Positions 1 to 8,187 of a DNA stretch of 64,000 bases are shown one piece after another (position 1 is the stretch's first letter; every line of letters begins with the position of its first letter). The translations under genes and the position numbers were made by a program. Source of the stretch: Paraburkholderia solitsugae (GTDB lineage Bacteria; Pseudomonadota; Gammaproteobacteria; Burkholderiales; Burkholderiaceae); the NCBI RefSeq assembly GCF_013177695.1, contig NZ_WOEY01000035.1, positions 42,217 to 106,216 of the forward strand. The letters run 5' to 3'. Below the pieces are notes generated by a model. It searched no databases. It worked only from the letters and a program-made list of their open reading frames with translations, and had not been told where the DNA came from.

Positions 1-131
1 GTCACCGACTTCAACACGAGGGCGATCTTCAGCGTGCCGCCCTGCATGGCATCGACACGAGCCGCACCTGTCAGGCCTGCCGCAGCTAGCGTGCCGGCAA
101 CCAGCACGCGGCGGCGCATCCTCTGCGTCAT
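1..131 (-). CDS. Secreted protein, N-terminal fragment (probable ABC substrate-binding protein)
   Basis: Only the first 43 codons lie in the window; the gene continues past its left edge. The ATG at 131 is preceded by AAGGAG at a good distance. The peptide starts with MTQRMRRRV, then a short Ala/Gly/Leu-rich core ending near ALDAM-like residues, typical of a Sec or Tat export signal, and continues with GGTLKIALVLKSV. A beta strand of this kind opens many periplasmic sugar-binding proteins, so a transporter binding protein is the best guess. It lies downstream of the kinase gene on the same strand. Confidence 0.55.
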   Translation of the reverse strand, partial: MTQRMRRRVLVAGTLAAAGLTGAARVDAMQGGTLKIALVLKSV

Positions 132-192
132 TGATTTTCTCTCCTTGGAGCACACGGACGAATCATTGCTTTGCGTCCCTGCATAAAACGGA

Positions 193-1563
193 TCAAACCG
201 CCGCCAACGCCGCTGCGTCCTGATCGCCGGTGCCCGTTAGCTGCCGCAAAACGGAAGCGATTTCATCGAACAACGGCCGGTTGCCAGTATCCCCGCTCAA
301 GCAATGCTCTTTCAACGCCACCAGCTTCGCTGCGAGGTCCGCTTCCGCATCCAGCCAGTCGCATCGGTCGATCAACTCCTCGAGCAGACAACCATACGCC
401 CTGACTTCGAGGCGCTGCAGCGCGGCGCCGAGGTCCCGATCATCATTGGTATAGAACGACGCCGCGCCAAAATCGCCCAGCAACGCGCGACCCTGCCCAC
501 AGTGCAGAACATTGTGTGCGTACAGATCGCCATGCATGACACCTTGCCGATGCAAATGACAAGCTGCCGACGCCATGCCGTAGGCAACGCGTAACGCCGA
601 GGCCAACTCGAAGCGCGTACCGGCGTCGTAGACGTCACGTGTGCAGGACTCGAGGCTCGGTGGTCCGGCAAGGTTCGTGAATTGCGGATCGATCAGTTCC
701 ATCACGAGGCCATGTGCGCCCGCCGGATGGTCCTTCACCTTGCCCACCACCGGGATCAGGTTCGGATGATCGCCCGCACGAATGCAGGCCGCCATCTCGC
801 AGTCCGGCAAGCCGTCGCTCGTTACCGCGCCTTTGAACAACTTGACGGCCACCGGTCGGCTCGCATCGTCATGATGAGCAAGAAGCGCCGCACGGTAAAT
901 GACACCGGACGCACCCTCGCCTAACTGCTGTTCGAGTTCCAACTCGTTCCATCGGATATCGGCAATCGGTGTCTCGACCAGTGCCGCCGTCTCCAGCGCT
1001 TCGCTGAACGGATTGCCGGCGAAAGCCAGCCAGGAAAGCCGTGGCAGGCGCAGCAACCACGCAGGCAGTCCGCTGAGTTGATTCGCCGCGAGACGCAGCA
1101 GTTCGAGCTGCGAGCAGGCAGCCAATTCCTCGGGAAGCGTGCGCAACCGGTTACCGGCAAGCATCAACTTCTGAAGTTGCGCGCAGGCGCCGATTTCCGG
1201 CGGCAGGGCCTCGATCTCGTTGTCGGTGAGGATCAGCCAACGCAGCAGCGGCGGCAGCGATTGACCCGAAACCTTGCGGATGCGGTTTGCCTTGAAGCCG
1301 ACCATGCTCAGTTGCGAACACTGCCCGAGGACTTCCGGTAATTCCGTGAACGGGTTATCAGAAGCAAAGATGATGCGCAGCTTGCTTAACCGTGGCAGAT
1401 CGTCCGGCAGCGTCGAGAGTGCATTGCCCGACAGATCGAGAATTTCCAGCGTGTCGGCCAGGTCGAAAATTTCGCGTGGAAATTCGCTCAGCCCGCACGA
1501 CAGTTTGAGTCGGCGAGTACCCGACAGTTGTCCGGCCCGCAGTTGTTCAAGGGTGGTTGTCAC
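193..1563 (-). CDS. Leucine-rich-repeat protein with C-terminal eukaryotic-like protein kinase domain
   Basis: The 456-residue protein has about seven leucine-rich repeats (residues 15-190; LxxLxLxxN..LP pattern) followed by a Ser/Thr-type kinase domain (about 205-440). Visible kinase elements are the glycine loop GEGASG (215-220), VAVK with the ATP lysine K241, a candidate helix-C glutamate E256, the catalytic loop HGDLYAHN (D346, N351) and DFG (364-366). The usual HRD is HGD, so the arginine is missing but the catalytic residues remain. There is no signal peptide or membrane segment, so it is probably cytoplasmic. The start is a GTG with a weak ribosome site. Its substrate is unknown; the LRR part is likely a protein-binding surface. 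Family assignment is confident, role is not. Confidence 0.85.
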   Translation of the reverse strand: MTTTLEQLRAGQLSGTRRLKLSCGLSEFPREIFDLADTLEILDLSGNALSTLPDDLPRLSKLRIIFASDNPFTELPEVLGQCSQLSMVGFKANRIRKVSGQSLPPLLRWLILTDNEIEALPPEIGACAQLQKLMLAGNRLRTLPEELAACSQLELLRLAANQLSGLPAWLLRLPRLSWLAFAGNPFSEALETAALVETPIADIRWNELELEQQLGEGASGVIYRAALLAHHDDASRPVAVKLFKGAVTSDGLPDCEMAACIRAGDHPNLIPVVGKVKDHPAGAHGLVMELIDPQFTNLAGPPSLESCTRDVYDAGTRFELASALRVAYGMASAACHLHRQGVMHGDLYAHNVLHCGQGRALLGDFGAASFYTNDDRDLGAALQRLEVRAYGCLLEELIDRCDWLDAEADLAAKLVALKEHCLSGDTGNRPLFDEIASVLRQLTGTGDQDAAALAAV

Positions 1564-1776
1564 AGTGGTAGAGAAGAGTTCCGGTTGCCGGTCGGCAACG
1601 TGCCGAGGGTATCAATTCTACTGAGTCGCGGGCCATGCGCGAAATTGGATAGCAAGATCCGGCGTGACCTCAGCGAGGACGACGGTTAAGCTGTCAGGTA
1701 TCGGAGCCACGGCACAGCGAGATCGCAGCCTTGCATTGAGCCATTCCAGCCTCCAGCTAGCCAGGAACCACGCAAC

Positions 1777-2403
1777 GTGACATACGCATACAAGTTAATG
1801 GATTCGCCCGTCGGCGAGCTCAAGCTCGTCGCAAACGGGAACCGGCTTGCCGCCATTCTGTGGGAGAACGACAAGTCGAACCGGGTGCGTCTTCCGGAAA
1901 TCGTCGAAGCGGATGACCGCCCGATCCTGGTCGAAACGGAACGGCAGTTGAATGAATATTTCGCAGGCACGAGAGACCGGTTCGATCTTGAACTCGACTT
2001 CCAGGGAACGGACTTCCAGAAGAAGGTGTGGGTAGCGCTCTTGACGATCCCGTTCGGCGAAACGCGCAGCTACTCGGACATCGCGAGGCAAATCGGAAAC
2101 ATTAACGCGGTGCGGGCCGTGGGCGCGGCCAACGGTAGAAATCCGATCTCCATCGTGGCGCCGTGTCATCGCGTGATCGGCGCGTCCGGCGAGCTGACCG
2201 GCTTTGCAGGCGGATTGACGAACAAGATGTTGCTCCTCTCGCTCGAGGCTGGGCAGACTTCGCTGGAAGCGGCTGCGAATTCGACTGAGGCAGCGGCAGC
2301 GGCGTCGGGCGCCGCGCCGGCAACGGTGGGCCGGGAAACGCCGGTGAAACCGGCACGTCCGGCGCCAAGCCGCGGGACACAGACCTCGTTGTTCGGCAAC
2401 TGA
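1777..2403 (+). CDS. ogt: Methylated-DNA--[protein]-cysteine S-methyltransferase with C-terminal extension
   Basis: This protein repairs O6-alkylguanine by irreversible transfer of the alkyl group to its own cysteine. The active-site motif PCHR is present with Cys130, preceded by the DNA-binding helix region with the arginine finger (AVRAVGAANGRNP) and followed by the conserved GFAGG loop. The catalytic protein normally ends near residue 160; here about 45 more residues follow, a flexible Ala/Pro-rich segment ending in QTSLFGN. QTSLF (202-206) fits the bacterial sliding-clamp pentapeptide pattern QxxLF. The start is GTG at 1777; an in-frame ATG lies at 1798 but would cut into the conserved N-terminal strand. 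It is a single gene between the kinase and the ars operon. Confidence 0.93.
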   Translation: MTYAYKLMDSPVGELKLVANGNRLAAILWENDKSNRVRLPEIVEADDRPILVETERQLNEYFAGTRDRFDLELDFQGTDFQKKVWVALLTIPFGETRSYSDIARQIGNINAVRAVGAANGRNPISIVAPCHRVIGASGELTGFAGGLTNKMLLLSLEAGQTSLEAAANSTEAAAAASGAAPATVGRETPVKPARPAPSRGTQTSLFGN

Positions 2404-2533
2404 GCCGATTCGAGGTCCTACGGTGGCCTCAGGCGGTGGCGTTGAATGCCTCGTGACAGGTCACATCGCCCGCAGGCCACGCGCCGCCGAATGAAATAGC
2501 CTGAAAATACTCGGCAGGTACACCCGGCACATA

Positions 2534-2577
2534 ATTTCAACAATACTTGAAATGTTAAAACGATCGGCGTATCGTTT
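2534..2577 (+). promoter_or_regulatory. Double ArsR operator and promoter of the ars operon
   Basis: Two perfect inverted repeats of the same 7-6-7 geometry lie in tandem: ATTTCAA-N6-TTGAAAT (2534-2553) and AAACGAT-N6-ATCGTTT (2558-2577), 24 bp centre to centre. TTGAAA (2547-2552) can act as -35 with TATCGT (2570-2575) as -10 at 17-bp spacing, so the second repeat covers spacer and -10. Such a promoter would start transcription at about 2582, on the arsR ATG. TTCAA/TTGAA arms are common in ArsR operators. Confidence 0.65.
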
Positions 2578-2581
2578 GGCC

Positions 2582-2908
2582 ATGGACTCGAACCTCGTTG
2601 TACGCGCCCTTGGCGCGCTCGCTCATGAATCGCGGCTGGCGATCTTCCGTTTGCTGGTCGTTGCCGGGCCGGATGGCATGGCCGCCGGTGAAATCGCGCA
2701 GCAGCTCGGGCTTTCTCCATCAAGCCTCTCGTTCCACCTCAAGGACCTGTCACATGCCGAACTGGTGAAACCGCGGCAGGACGGACGCTTCATCATCTAT
2801 TCGGCGAATTTCGATGCGATGACGGGACTGGTCGCCTTCCTGACCGAAAACTGCTGCGCCGGCGCACCATGTGCCGCGAGCGATCTCCCCGGCTGCTGCG
2901 AAAAATGA
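2582..2908 (+). CDS. arsR: ArsR-family arsenite-responsive repressor
   Basis: A 108-residue winged-helix repressor that should dissociate from DNA on binding As(III). The recognition helix region reads LGLSPSSLSFHLKDL (about 43-56), typical of ArsR. Unlike E. coli ArsR, which binds arsenite in the recognition helix, cysteines sit at the C-terminus: C91, C92 and C97, plus C105 and C106. A CC...C triad there is known from ArsR of Acidithiobacillus. The start was set at ATG 2582: an upstream in-frame ATG at 2552 lies inside the operator, and translation from it would add ten unconserved residues. No Shine-Dalgarno precedes 2582. The stop overlaps the next start as ATGA. Confidence 0.93.
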   Translation: MDSNLVVRALGALAHESRLAIFRLLVVAGPDGMAAGEIAQQLGLSPSSLSFHLKDLSHAELVKPRQDGRFIIYSANFDAMTGLVAFLTENCCAGAPCAASDLPGCCEK

Positions 2909-3999
2909 GTACCGCCAACACCACGGCACGCAGCGCCCGGCCGGCGATTGGATTCTTCGAACGTTACCTGACTGTCTGGGTGGCGCTGTGCATCGTATGC
3001 GGCATCCTCCTCGGGCAGCTACTCCCGCAACTCTTTCAGGCGATCGGCCGCATGGAAGTGGCACAGGTCAATCTTCCGGTCGGCGTGCTGATCTGGGTCA
3101 TGATCATTCCGATGCTGGTCAAGATCGATTTTGCCGCGATGACGCAGGTGAAAAGCCAGTGGCGCGGTATCGGCGTGACCTTGTTCGTGAACTGGTTCGT
3201 CAAACCGTTTTCGATGGCGTTGCTCGGCTGGATTTTCATTCGGCATGTGTTCGCGCCATGGCTTCCCGCGGATCAGCTCGACAGCTATATCGCCGGTCTC
3301 ATTCTGCTTGCCGCCGCGCCGTGCACGGCGATGGTGTTCGTCTGGTCGCAACTCTGCAAGGGCGACCCGTATTTCACGCTATCGCAAGTGGCGCTCAACG
3401 ACGCCATCATGATCGTGGCGTTCGCGCCGCTCGTCGCTCTTCTGCTGGGTTTGTCGGCGATTACAGTGCCATGGGACACGCTGATCACGTCGGTCGGCTT
3501 GTACATCGTCATCCCCGTCATCCTCGCGCAGTGGCTGCGCCGCCATCTGCTCGCCAAGGGCGATGCGCATTTCCAGCGGGCGGTCGCCCATCTCGCGCCC
3601 TATTCGATCAGCGCGTTACTCGCAACCCTCGTACTGCTGTTCGCCTTCCAGGGGCAGGCAATCGTCAAGGAACCGCTCATCATCGCGATGCTCGCGGTAC
3701 CGATTCTGATTCAGGTGTTCTTCAATTCCGGCCTCGCCTATCTGCTCAATCGCCGGCTTGGCGTCGCGCATTGCGTCGCGGGTCCGTCGAGTCTGATCGG
3801 CGCAAGCAATTTCTTCGAGCTTGCGGTGGCCACGGCGATCAGCCTGTTTGGCTTTCATTCGGGCGCGGCGCTTGCCACGGTGGTCGGTGTACTGATCGAA
3901 GTGCCGGTAATGCTGCTGGTGGTCGGCGTCGTCAATCGTTCGCAGCACTGGTACGAGGCGAAACACAGCGTTAAAGGACAACGAGGACAGCAAGCATGA
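2905..3999 (+). CDS. acr3: Arsenite efflux transporter, Acr3 family
   Basis: A 364-residue inner-membrane protein with about ten hydrophobic segments that exports As(III). The hallmark segment APCTAMVFVWS with the essential cysteine (C140) and the following GDP are present, which separates Acr3 from the unrelated ArsB carriers. The start is ATG 2905, overlapping the arsR stop by ATGA; it implies translational coupling. The stop overlaps arsC in the same way (ATGA at 3996-3999). No ArsA ATPase is encoded nearby, so export should be driven by the membrane potential. Confidence 0.96.
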   Translation: MSTANTTARSARPAIGFFERYLTVWVALCIVCGILLGQLLPQLFQAIGRMEVAQVNLPVGVLIWVMIIPMLVKIDFAAMTQVKSQWRGIGVTLFVNWFVKPFSMALLGWIFIRHVFAPWLPADQLDSYIAGLILLAAAPCTAMVFVWSQLCKGDPYFTLSQVALNDAIMIVAFAPLVALLLGLSAITVPWDTLITSVGLYIVIPVILAQWLRRHLLAKGDAHFQRAVAHLAPYSISALLATLVLLFAFQGQAIVKEPLIIAMLAVPILIQVFFNSGLAYLLNRRLGVAHCVAGPSSLIGASNFFELAVATAISLFGFHSGAALATVVGVLIEVPVMLLVVGVVNRSQHWYEAKHSVKGQRGQQA

Positions 4000-4418
4000 G
4001 CGTCACGATCTATCACAACCCGGATTGCGGCACCTCGCGCAATACGCTGGCCATGATTCGCAATGCCGGCATCGAGCCGGAGATCATCGAGTATCTGAAG
4101 AACCCGCCTGATCGAGCCACGCTGAAGGACCTGATCGCCCGCGCCGGCCTCACCGTGCGCGCCACGCTGCGCGAGAAGGGTACGCCGTATGCCGAACTCG
4201 GCCTCGCGGAGGCGTCCTTGAGCGATGAGCAATTGCTCGATGCGATGCTGGCACATCCGATCCTCATCAATCGCCCGATTGTGGTCACCCCGCTCCGCGT
4301 GCGTCTATGCCGCCCCTCCGAAGTCGTTCTCGATATCCTGCCTGCGGCGCAACAAGGGGCTTTTACAAAAGAGGACGGCGAGCAGGTGATCGACAACGCA
4401 GGACGGAGGATTCGTTAA
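3996..4418 (+). CDS. arsC: Arsenate reductase, glutaredoxin-coupled type
   Basis: A 140-residue thioredoxin-fold enzyme reducing arsenate to arsenite with glutathione and glutaredoxin. The N-terminus [12 protein letters not shown] carries catalytic Cys11. The later segment [16 protein letters not shown] holds the conserved arginines that bind the oxyanion. Length and layout match the E. coli plasmid R773 ArsC type. It overlaps acr3 by ATGA and arsH by TAATG, so the four ars genes form one compact operon in which the product of ArsC is the substrate of Acr3. Confidence 0.96.
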   Translation: MSVTIYHNPDCGTSRNTLAMIRNAGIEPEIIEYLKNPPDRATLKDLIARAGLTVRATLREKGTPYAELGLAEASLSDEQLLDAMLAHPILINRPIVVTPLRVRLCRPSEVVLDILPAAQQGAFTKEDGEQVIDNAGRRIR

Positions 4419-5176
4419 TGTCCGGGAATCTGCCCAACATCAGCGGCCCACATTTCCACGCGCCGGATCTGCAAAAACTCGAACCGCACACGATTTCGCA
4501 ACACGCCCCGCGAATTCTGCTGCTGTATGGGTCGTTGCGTCCCACGTCGTTCAGCAAGCTGCTCACACTCGAAGCCGAACGCATCCTGCGCCAATTCGGC
4601 GCTGAAACCCGGGTCTTCGATCCGCACGGCCTGCCGATCACGGACAGCGTAGCGGCCGATCATCCGAAGGTCGTCGAACTGCGCAAGCTATCGGCGTGGT
4701 CGGAAGGACAGGTGTGGTGCAGCCCGGAGCGTCACGGTACGCTCACGGCCGTGTTCAAGAATCAGATCGACTGGCTGCCGCTCGAAAGCGGCGGCGTGCG
4801 TCCCACGCAAGGACGCACGCTCGCGGCGATGCAGGTATGCGGCGGTTCGCAATCGTTCAATGCTGTCAACGCGCTACGCGTGCTGGGCCGCTGGATGCGG
4901 ATGGTGACGATCCCCAATCAGTCGTCGGTGGCGAAGGCCTACCAGGAATTCGACGCCGACGGCAGGATGAAACCCTCTGCCTACTACGATCGCCTCGTCG
5001 ACGTGATGGAGGAGTTGTACAAGTTCACGTTGCTGGTACGCGACCGTTCGGACTACCTGACCGATCGCTACAGCGAACGCAAGGAAGCGCAGCCGGAACT
5101 GGCGAGCGCGTTGGCGGCCGCCGCAATGGATCATGAGGCGGTCAACGCCGACAACAATGCCGACATCGGCGCATAA
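4418..5176 (+). CDS. arsH: ArsH, NADPH-dependent FMN reductase / organoarsenical oxidase
   Basis: A 252-residue flavodoxin-like protein. The phosphate-binding loop [12 protein letters not shown] (about 36-47) binds FMN, and the segment [19 protein letters not shown] is diagnostic of ArsH. ArsH proteins reduce quinones or metals with NADPH and oxidise trivalent methylarsenicals to less toxic forms. The start is ATG 4418, overlapping the arsC stop and preceded by GGACGGAGG, a strong ribosome site. It closes the ars operon; a 47-nt gap separates it from the next small gene. Confidence 0.95.
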   Translation: MSGNLPNISGPHFHAPDLQKLEPHTISQHAPRILLLYGSLRPTSFSKLLTLEAERILRQFGAETRVFDPHGLPITDSVAADHPKVVELRKLSAWSEGQVWCSPERHGTLTAVFKNQIDWLPLESGGVRPTQGRTLAAMQVCGGSQSFNAVNALRVLGRWMRMVTIPNQSSVAKAYQEFDADGRMKPSAYYDRLVDVMEELYKFTLLVRDRSDYLTDRYSERKEAQPELASALAAAAMDHEAVNADNNADIGA

Positions 5177-5223
5177 AGCTCCTATCCTTAAGAGGCCCTT
5201 TGGGCATCAACCAGGAGGATGAC

Positions 5224-5529
5224 ATGCGAATGCTTCTCAACGTACGGATACCGCACGAACCGTTCAACACGCTGGTGCGCGAAGGCACCGCCGGCGAAGT
5301 GATAGGAAGAATACTTGAAGAAATAAAACCGGAAGCCGCCTACTTCACCGAGCAGAACGGAACACGCGGCGCGGTACTCATCGTGAACCTCGACGATCCA
5401 TCGGGAATTCCCGCACTCGCAGAACCATTTTTTCTGAAATTCAACGCCGACTGCGAATTCCGCGTCGTCATGTTGCCACAGGACCTCATGAAAGCCGGAC
5501 TGGAGAATCTCGGCTCAAAATGGAAGTAG
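5224..5529 (+). CDS. Small conserved protein of unknown function
   Basis: A 101-residue protein opening MRMLLNVRIPHEPFNTLVREG. AGGAGG at 5213-5218 stands 5 nt before ATG 5224 and 11 nt before a second ATG at 5230; the first was chosen. The sequence alternates strands and helices (LLNVRIP, GEVIGRILEEI, GAVLIVNLDD, EFRVVMLP), consistent with a small ferredoxin-like dimeric fold such as muconolactone isomerase relatives, but no catalytic residue can be named. It follows arsH on the same strand, yet its own ribosome site and a 47-nt gap leave membership of the ars operon open. Confidence 0.75.
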   Translation: MRMLLNVRIPHEPFNTLVREGTAGEVIGRILEEIKPEAAYFTEQNGTRGAVLIVNLDDPSGIPALAEPFFLKFNADCEFRVVMLPQDLMKAGLENLGSKWK

Positions 5530-5557
5530 CACATACGCATGTATCAAACGATGTGTC

Positions 5558-5594
5558 TGCCGCCTGCGGTTCATGAGACGCACCGCAGACGGCA
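5558..5594. terminator. Hairpin between convergent genes
   Basis: TGCCGCCTGCGGT (5558-5570) pairs with ACCGCAGACGGCA (5582-5594) with one mismatch and an 11-nt loop. It sits between two genes that end towards each other, so it may stop transcription from both sides. No U-run follows. Confidence 0.5.
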
Positions 5595-5625
5595 ACCCGC
5601 GCAAAGGCGCGAACCTGTGCTCCGA

Positions 5626-6489
5626 TCATCCGAGTTCAAATGATGTCACGCCAAACACGCGTTCGATCTGGATAGCGGGCGGTTCCTGCGTGTACATCCG
5701 CGCGGTTTCAAAGACGCTCGTCATGCCATGCCGCTCAGCCAGCGCGACAGCAGCGGGATGGGTCTCCGGCGCATCGAGGACAATGACCTCGCCCGGCATG
5801 CGCGCAGCCAACGCATCGAACAGATCGTCCGCGATCTCTTCACTATCGGCGAAGAGCGGGCCGATCTTGCATCCCGCTCTGCAACGGCGCAGTACGCCGT
5901 AGCCGGCAACCTGACCGTCGCGAACCGCGGCCAGCGCGATGGCGCCAGGTTGTCCGAGCCATGCGGCGAGAAAACGCTCACGCGCGGCGGGAAAGCACCG
6001 GCGATCGTAGTCAAACAGCAGTTCGAACGGCAGCGCCGACGCATCCAGAATATTCGACCGCGCAGCGCCTTGGGCGGAGGCTTGAACGACACCCTGAAAG
6101 CGAATGTTTCGATATGCAAGCCGAAAACCGGACTTCCTGTAATTCGCCTGCTGAGCGACGACGCCGTCCAATCCGACATTGCGGTTGCACAGATAGTCCA
6201 TCCCGTGCTGCCAGACGCGCATGCCGAAGCCTCTGCCGCGAAACGCCGGCTTCACGATATACAGACCGATAAAGCCGAAATGCTCGCCGTAGGCGACCGC
6301 GGAAATGCAGGCAGCCGGTTCGCCGCGCCACGCTCCGACAAAAAACCCGTTAGGGTCGCCGGCACGAAAACATTCTGCATCGTGCAGGCCGGGGTTCCAT
6401 CCTTCCGCCGCAGCCCATTCGACCGATAACGCTACGTCGTCAGCCGACATGGTGCGCACGACAAAATCATCATGCTCGTCCAGGTTCAT
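5626..6489 (-). CDS. Tandem GNAT-domain N-acetyltransferase
   Basis: A 287-residue protein with an N-terminal acetyl-CoA-binding GNAT domain (about 8-130: YIVKPAFRGRGFGMRVW carries the RGxGxG loop) and a second, weaker GNAT-like domain (about 150-275, with VAGYGVLRRC and a GPLFAD segment). This two-domain layout occurs in a family of acetyltransferases of unknown substrate. ATG 6489 was preferred over ATG 6507 because it overlaps the stop of an upstream open frame as TGATG. The gene converges on the small gene at 5529. Confidence 0.82.
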   Translation of the reverse strand: MNLDEHDDFVVRTMSADDVALSVEWAAAEGWNPGLHDAECFRAGDPNGFFVGAWRGEPAACISAVAYGEHFGFIGLYIVKPAFRGRGFGMRVWQHGMDYLCNRNVGLDGVVAQQANYRKSGFRLAYRNIRFQGVVQASAQGAARSNILDASALPFELLFDYDRRCFPAARERFLAAWLGQPGAIALAAVRDGQVAGYGVLRRCRAGCKIGPLFADSEEIADDLFDALAARMPGEVIVLDAPETHPAAVALAERHGMTSVFETARMYTQEPPAIQIERVFGVTSFELG

Positions 6490-6641
6490 CACGATCGCCT
6501 CGCCCACTGCTCCTGAAGAATAGCGGCCGCCGCCCTTGCCGCCACCTCGCAGCCGAGGGCGATAGGCTCCTCAGCCGTATCCTCGATGAAGTGGTGGCTC
6601 ACGCCAGGCACCAACTTCAATCGCTGCGGTCTAAGCGTTCC
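6489..6641 (-). pseudogene. C-terminal remnant of a hydrolase-like gene
   Basis: An open frame of 50 codons runs from just after a TAG (6642-6644) to a TGA at 6489-6491 that overlaps the acetyltransferase start. It reads LKLVPGVSHHFIEDTAEEP and goes on with an Ala-rich helix ending QEQWARRS. The PGxxHHF element followed by a helix is what ends many alpha/beta hydrolases, where this His is catalytic. No upstream part of such an enzyme remains; the PAP2 gene occupies the other strand. I read it as the tail of a deleted gene once cotranscribed with the acetyltransferase; a small functional protein is not excluded. Confidence 0.35.
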
Positions 6642-6801
6642 CTAAGGTTCGCCCGCTAAGATCGGCACGCGATAGTCCGGCGTGCCGCATGGCCTGCACG
6701 GATCGAATCCGGCTATTGCGGGACCTCGCGAAGCGCTCTCTGCCATGGCATCGGTCTGGCAACACGTCACCATTGATAACACGTCTCAAAAATCTCACTG
6801 C

Positions 6802-7404
6802 ATGAATACACTCGAAGCATACAATCACGCGCTCTTTCTGATGATCAACGCCACGCCAGCGACGCCCGCCTGGCAAATCGACGTGGCACGCTCGATCGCT
6901 ATTTACGTCGTTTATCTCGTGCCGCTGGCACTCATCGCGATATGGCTCTTCGGCGACGAGCGTCAGCGCGAAGTCGCCGTGCGCGCGTTTTGCGTGACCC
7001 TGCTCGCCCTCGGACTGAGTCAGATTATCGGTGTGATTTGGCCACATCCCCGGCCTTTCGTGATCGGCATCGGCCATACGTATCTGGAGCACGCGCCCGA
7101 CTCGTCGTTCCCTAGCGACCACGGAACCTTCTTCGCCAGCATCGCGTTGACCTTGTTGCTAGGTGGCGTGACACGTTACGGTGTGGCGATCCTGTTGTCC
7201 GGTCTCGCGGTGGCGTGGGCGCGTGTGTTTGTCGGCGTTCACTTCCCGCTCGACATGGTCGGCGCCGTCGCCGTGGCATGCCTGGCGTTCCTGCTGATCG
7301 AGCCACTGTGGCGGCTGGGCGGCGCCACAGTCACACGCGGCCTTATCGCCGTGTACCGCAAGCTGCTGGCGTGGCCAATCGGGCGCGGCTGGTTGTCCTC
7401 ATAG
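6802..7404 (+). CDS. PAP2-family phosphatase, probable undecaprenyl-diphosphatase (BcrC-like)
   Basis: A 200-residue integral membrane protein with about five to six hydrophobic segments. PAP2 motifs are visible: HPRP (82-85), FPSDHGTF with the catalytic histidine in PSDH (104-107), and ARVFVGVHFPLD with H147 and D151. This set matches BcrC-type enzymes that dephosphorylate undecaprenyl diphosphate at the outer face of the inner membrane, recycling the cell-wall lipid carrier and giving bacitracin resistance. ATG 6802 was chosen because family members begin with a helix like MNTLEAYNHALFLMINA; an open frame extends further upstream without conserved features. Confidence 0.87.
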   Translation: MNTLEAYNHALFLMINATPATPAWQIDVARSIAIYVVYLVPLALIAIWLFGDERQREVAVRAFCVTLLALGLSQIIGVIWPHPRPFVIGIGHTYLEHAPDSSFPSDHGTFFASIALTLLLGGVTRYGVAILLSGLAVAWARVFVGVHFPLDMVGAVAVACLAFLLIEPLWRLGGATVTRGLIAVYRKLLAWPIGRGWLSS

Positions 7405-7433
7405 GCCAGGTGACCACGCGGGCAGCGGTTCGC

Positions 7434-7454
7434 GCGGCGTTCTCAGAACGCCGC
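7434..7454. terminator. Hairpin between convergent genes
   Basis: GCGGCGTTC (7434-7442), loop TCA, GAACGCCGC (7446-7454): a perfect 9-bp stem between the ends of the PAP2 and dienelactone hydrolase genes. No U-run, so termination is inferred from position and stem strength. Confidence 0.5.
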
Positions 7455-7479
7455 TAGCGCCCTGCTCGCAGCTTGCCGC

Positions 7480-8187
7480 TTACTTCCAAAGGGTGCGGCC
7501 GAAGAAGGTCAGCGTGCGGTCCCAGGCCTGCTGCGACCAGACCGGATCGAACTGGGTTCTGGAGATACGGCCCGGCCCGACGGCCGTTTCGTTCGCAAAC
7601 GCGTGGTACGCGAGATAGCGATGAAACTCGACGTCGACATTGGCCGCAGTGAGCTTGGCCTCCAATGCGTCGACCGTTTCAGCCGGGAAGAACTCGTCCT
7701 GGGTCGCCCAGTGACCGAGAACGGGAACCTTGATTTTCGATGCGTCGATGTACTCGAGCGGAGGGAAGCCGTACCACACCACCCCGGCCGACACTTCAGG
7801 AATATTGCATAGCGCGAGCAACGTGAGCGCGCCACCCATGCAAAAGCCGGTCACGCCGACGTTCGCCGCATGCTGCTTCAGATACTGGACGGCGCCCCGC
7901 ACGTCCTGAGTCGCTGCGTCGCCGAAGTCGAGCCCGCTCAGCAAATGGTTCGCTTCCGCCTCTTCAACCGTCGACTTGCCGCGAAAGAGATCGGGCACCA
8001 GCGCCAGATAGCCGGCCTGCGCGAGCCGGTCCGCCACGCCGCGAATCTGGTCGTTCAAACCCCACCATTCCTGAATCACGACAATGGCGGGTGCGCCCTC
8101 CGGCTTCTCCGGCTTGGCCAGATAACCTTGGACATCCTTGCCGTCAGGGCGGCTAAACGTGATCATCGATCCCGCAGTCTGTTTCAT
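7480..8187 (-). CDS. Dienelactone hydrolase family protein
   Basis: A 235-residue alpha/beta hydrolase. The family's nucleophile elbow GFCMGG (C116), the QEWWGLN segment with Glu40 that activates the cysteine, acid D164 (ATQDEFF) and H195 (AYHAF) form the expected Cys-Asp-His triad. Classical members open dienelactone to maleylacetate in chloroaromatic breakdown; many genomic copies act on other esters or lactones, and no aromatic-pathway genes flank this one. The start is ATG 8187, preceded by GAGGAG; an open frame reaching 8271 adds a non-conserved stretch. Confidence 0.9.
   Translation of the reverse strand: MKQTAGSMITFSRPDGKDVQGYLAKPEKPEGAPAIVVIQEWWGLNDQIRGVADRLAQAGYLALVPDLFRGKSTVEEAEANHLLSGLDFGDAATQDVRGAVQYLKQHAANVGVTGFCMGGALTLLALCNIPEVSAGVVWYGFPPLEYIDASKIKVPVLGHWATQDEFFPAETVDALEAKLTAANVDVEFHRYLAYHAFANETAVGPGRISRTQFDPVWSQQAWDRTLTFFGRTLWK

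Noticed and set aside
2871..3974. Long open frame overlapping the acr3 gene in another frame
   Set aside because: The translation is Arg-rich with no fold; the Acr3 frame has clear motifs and ATGA links with both neighbours.
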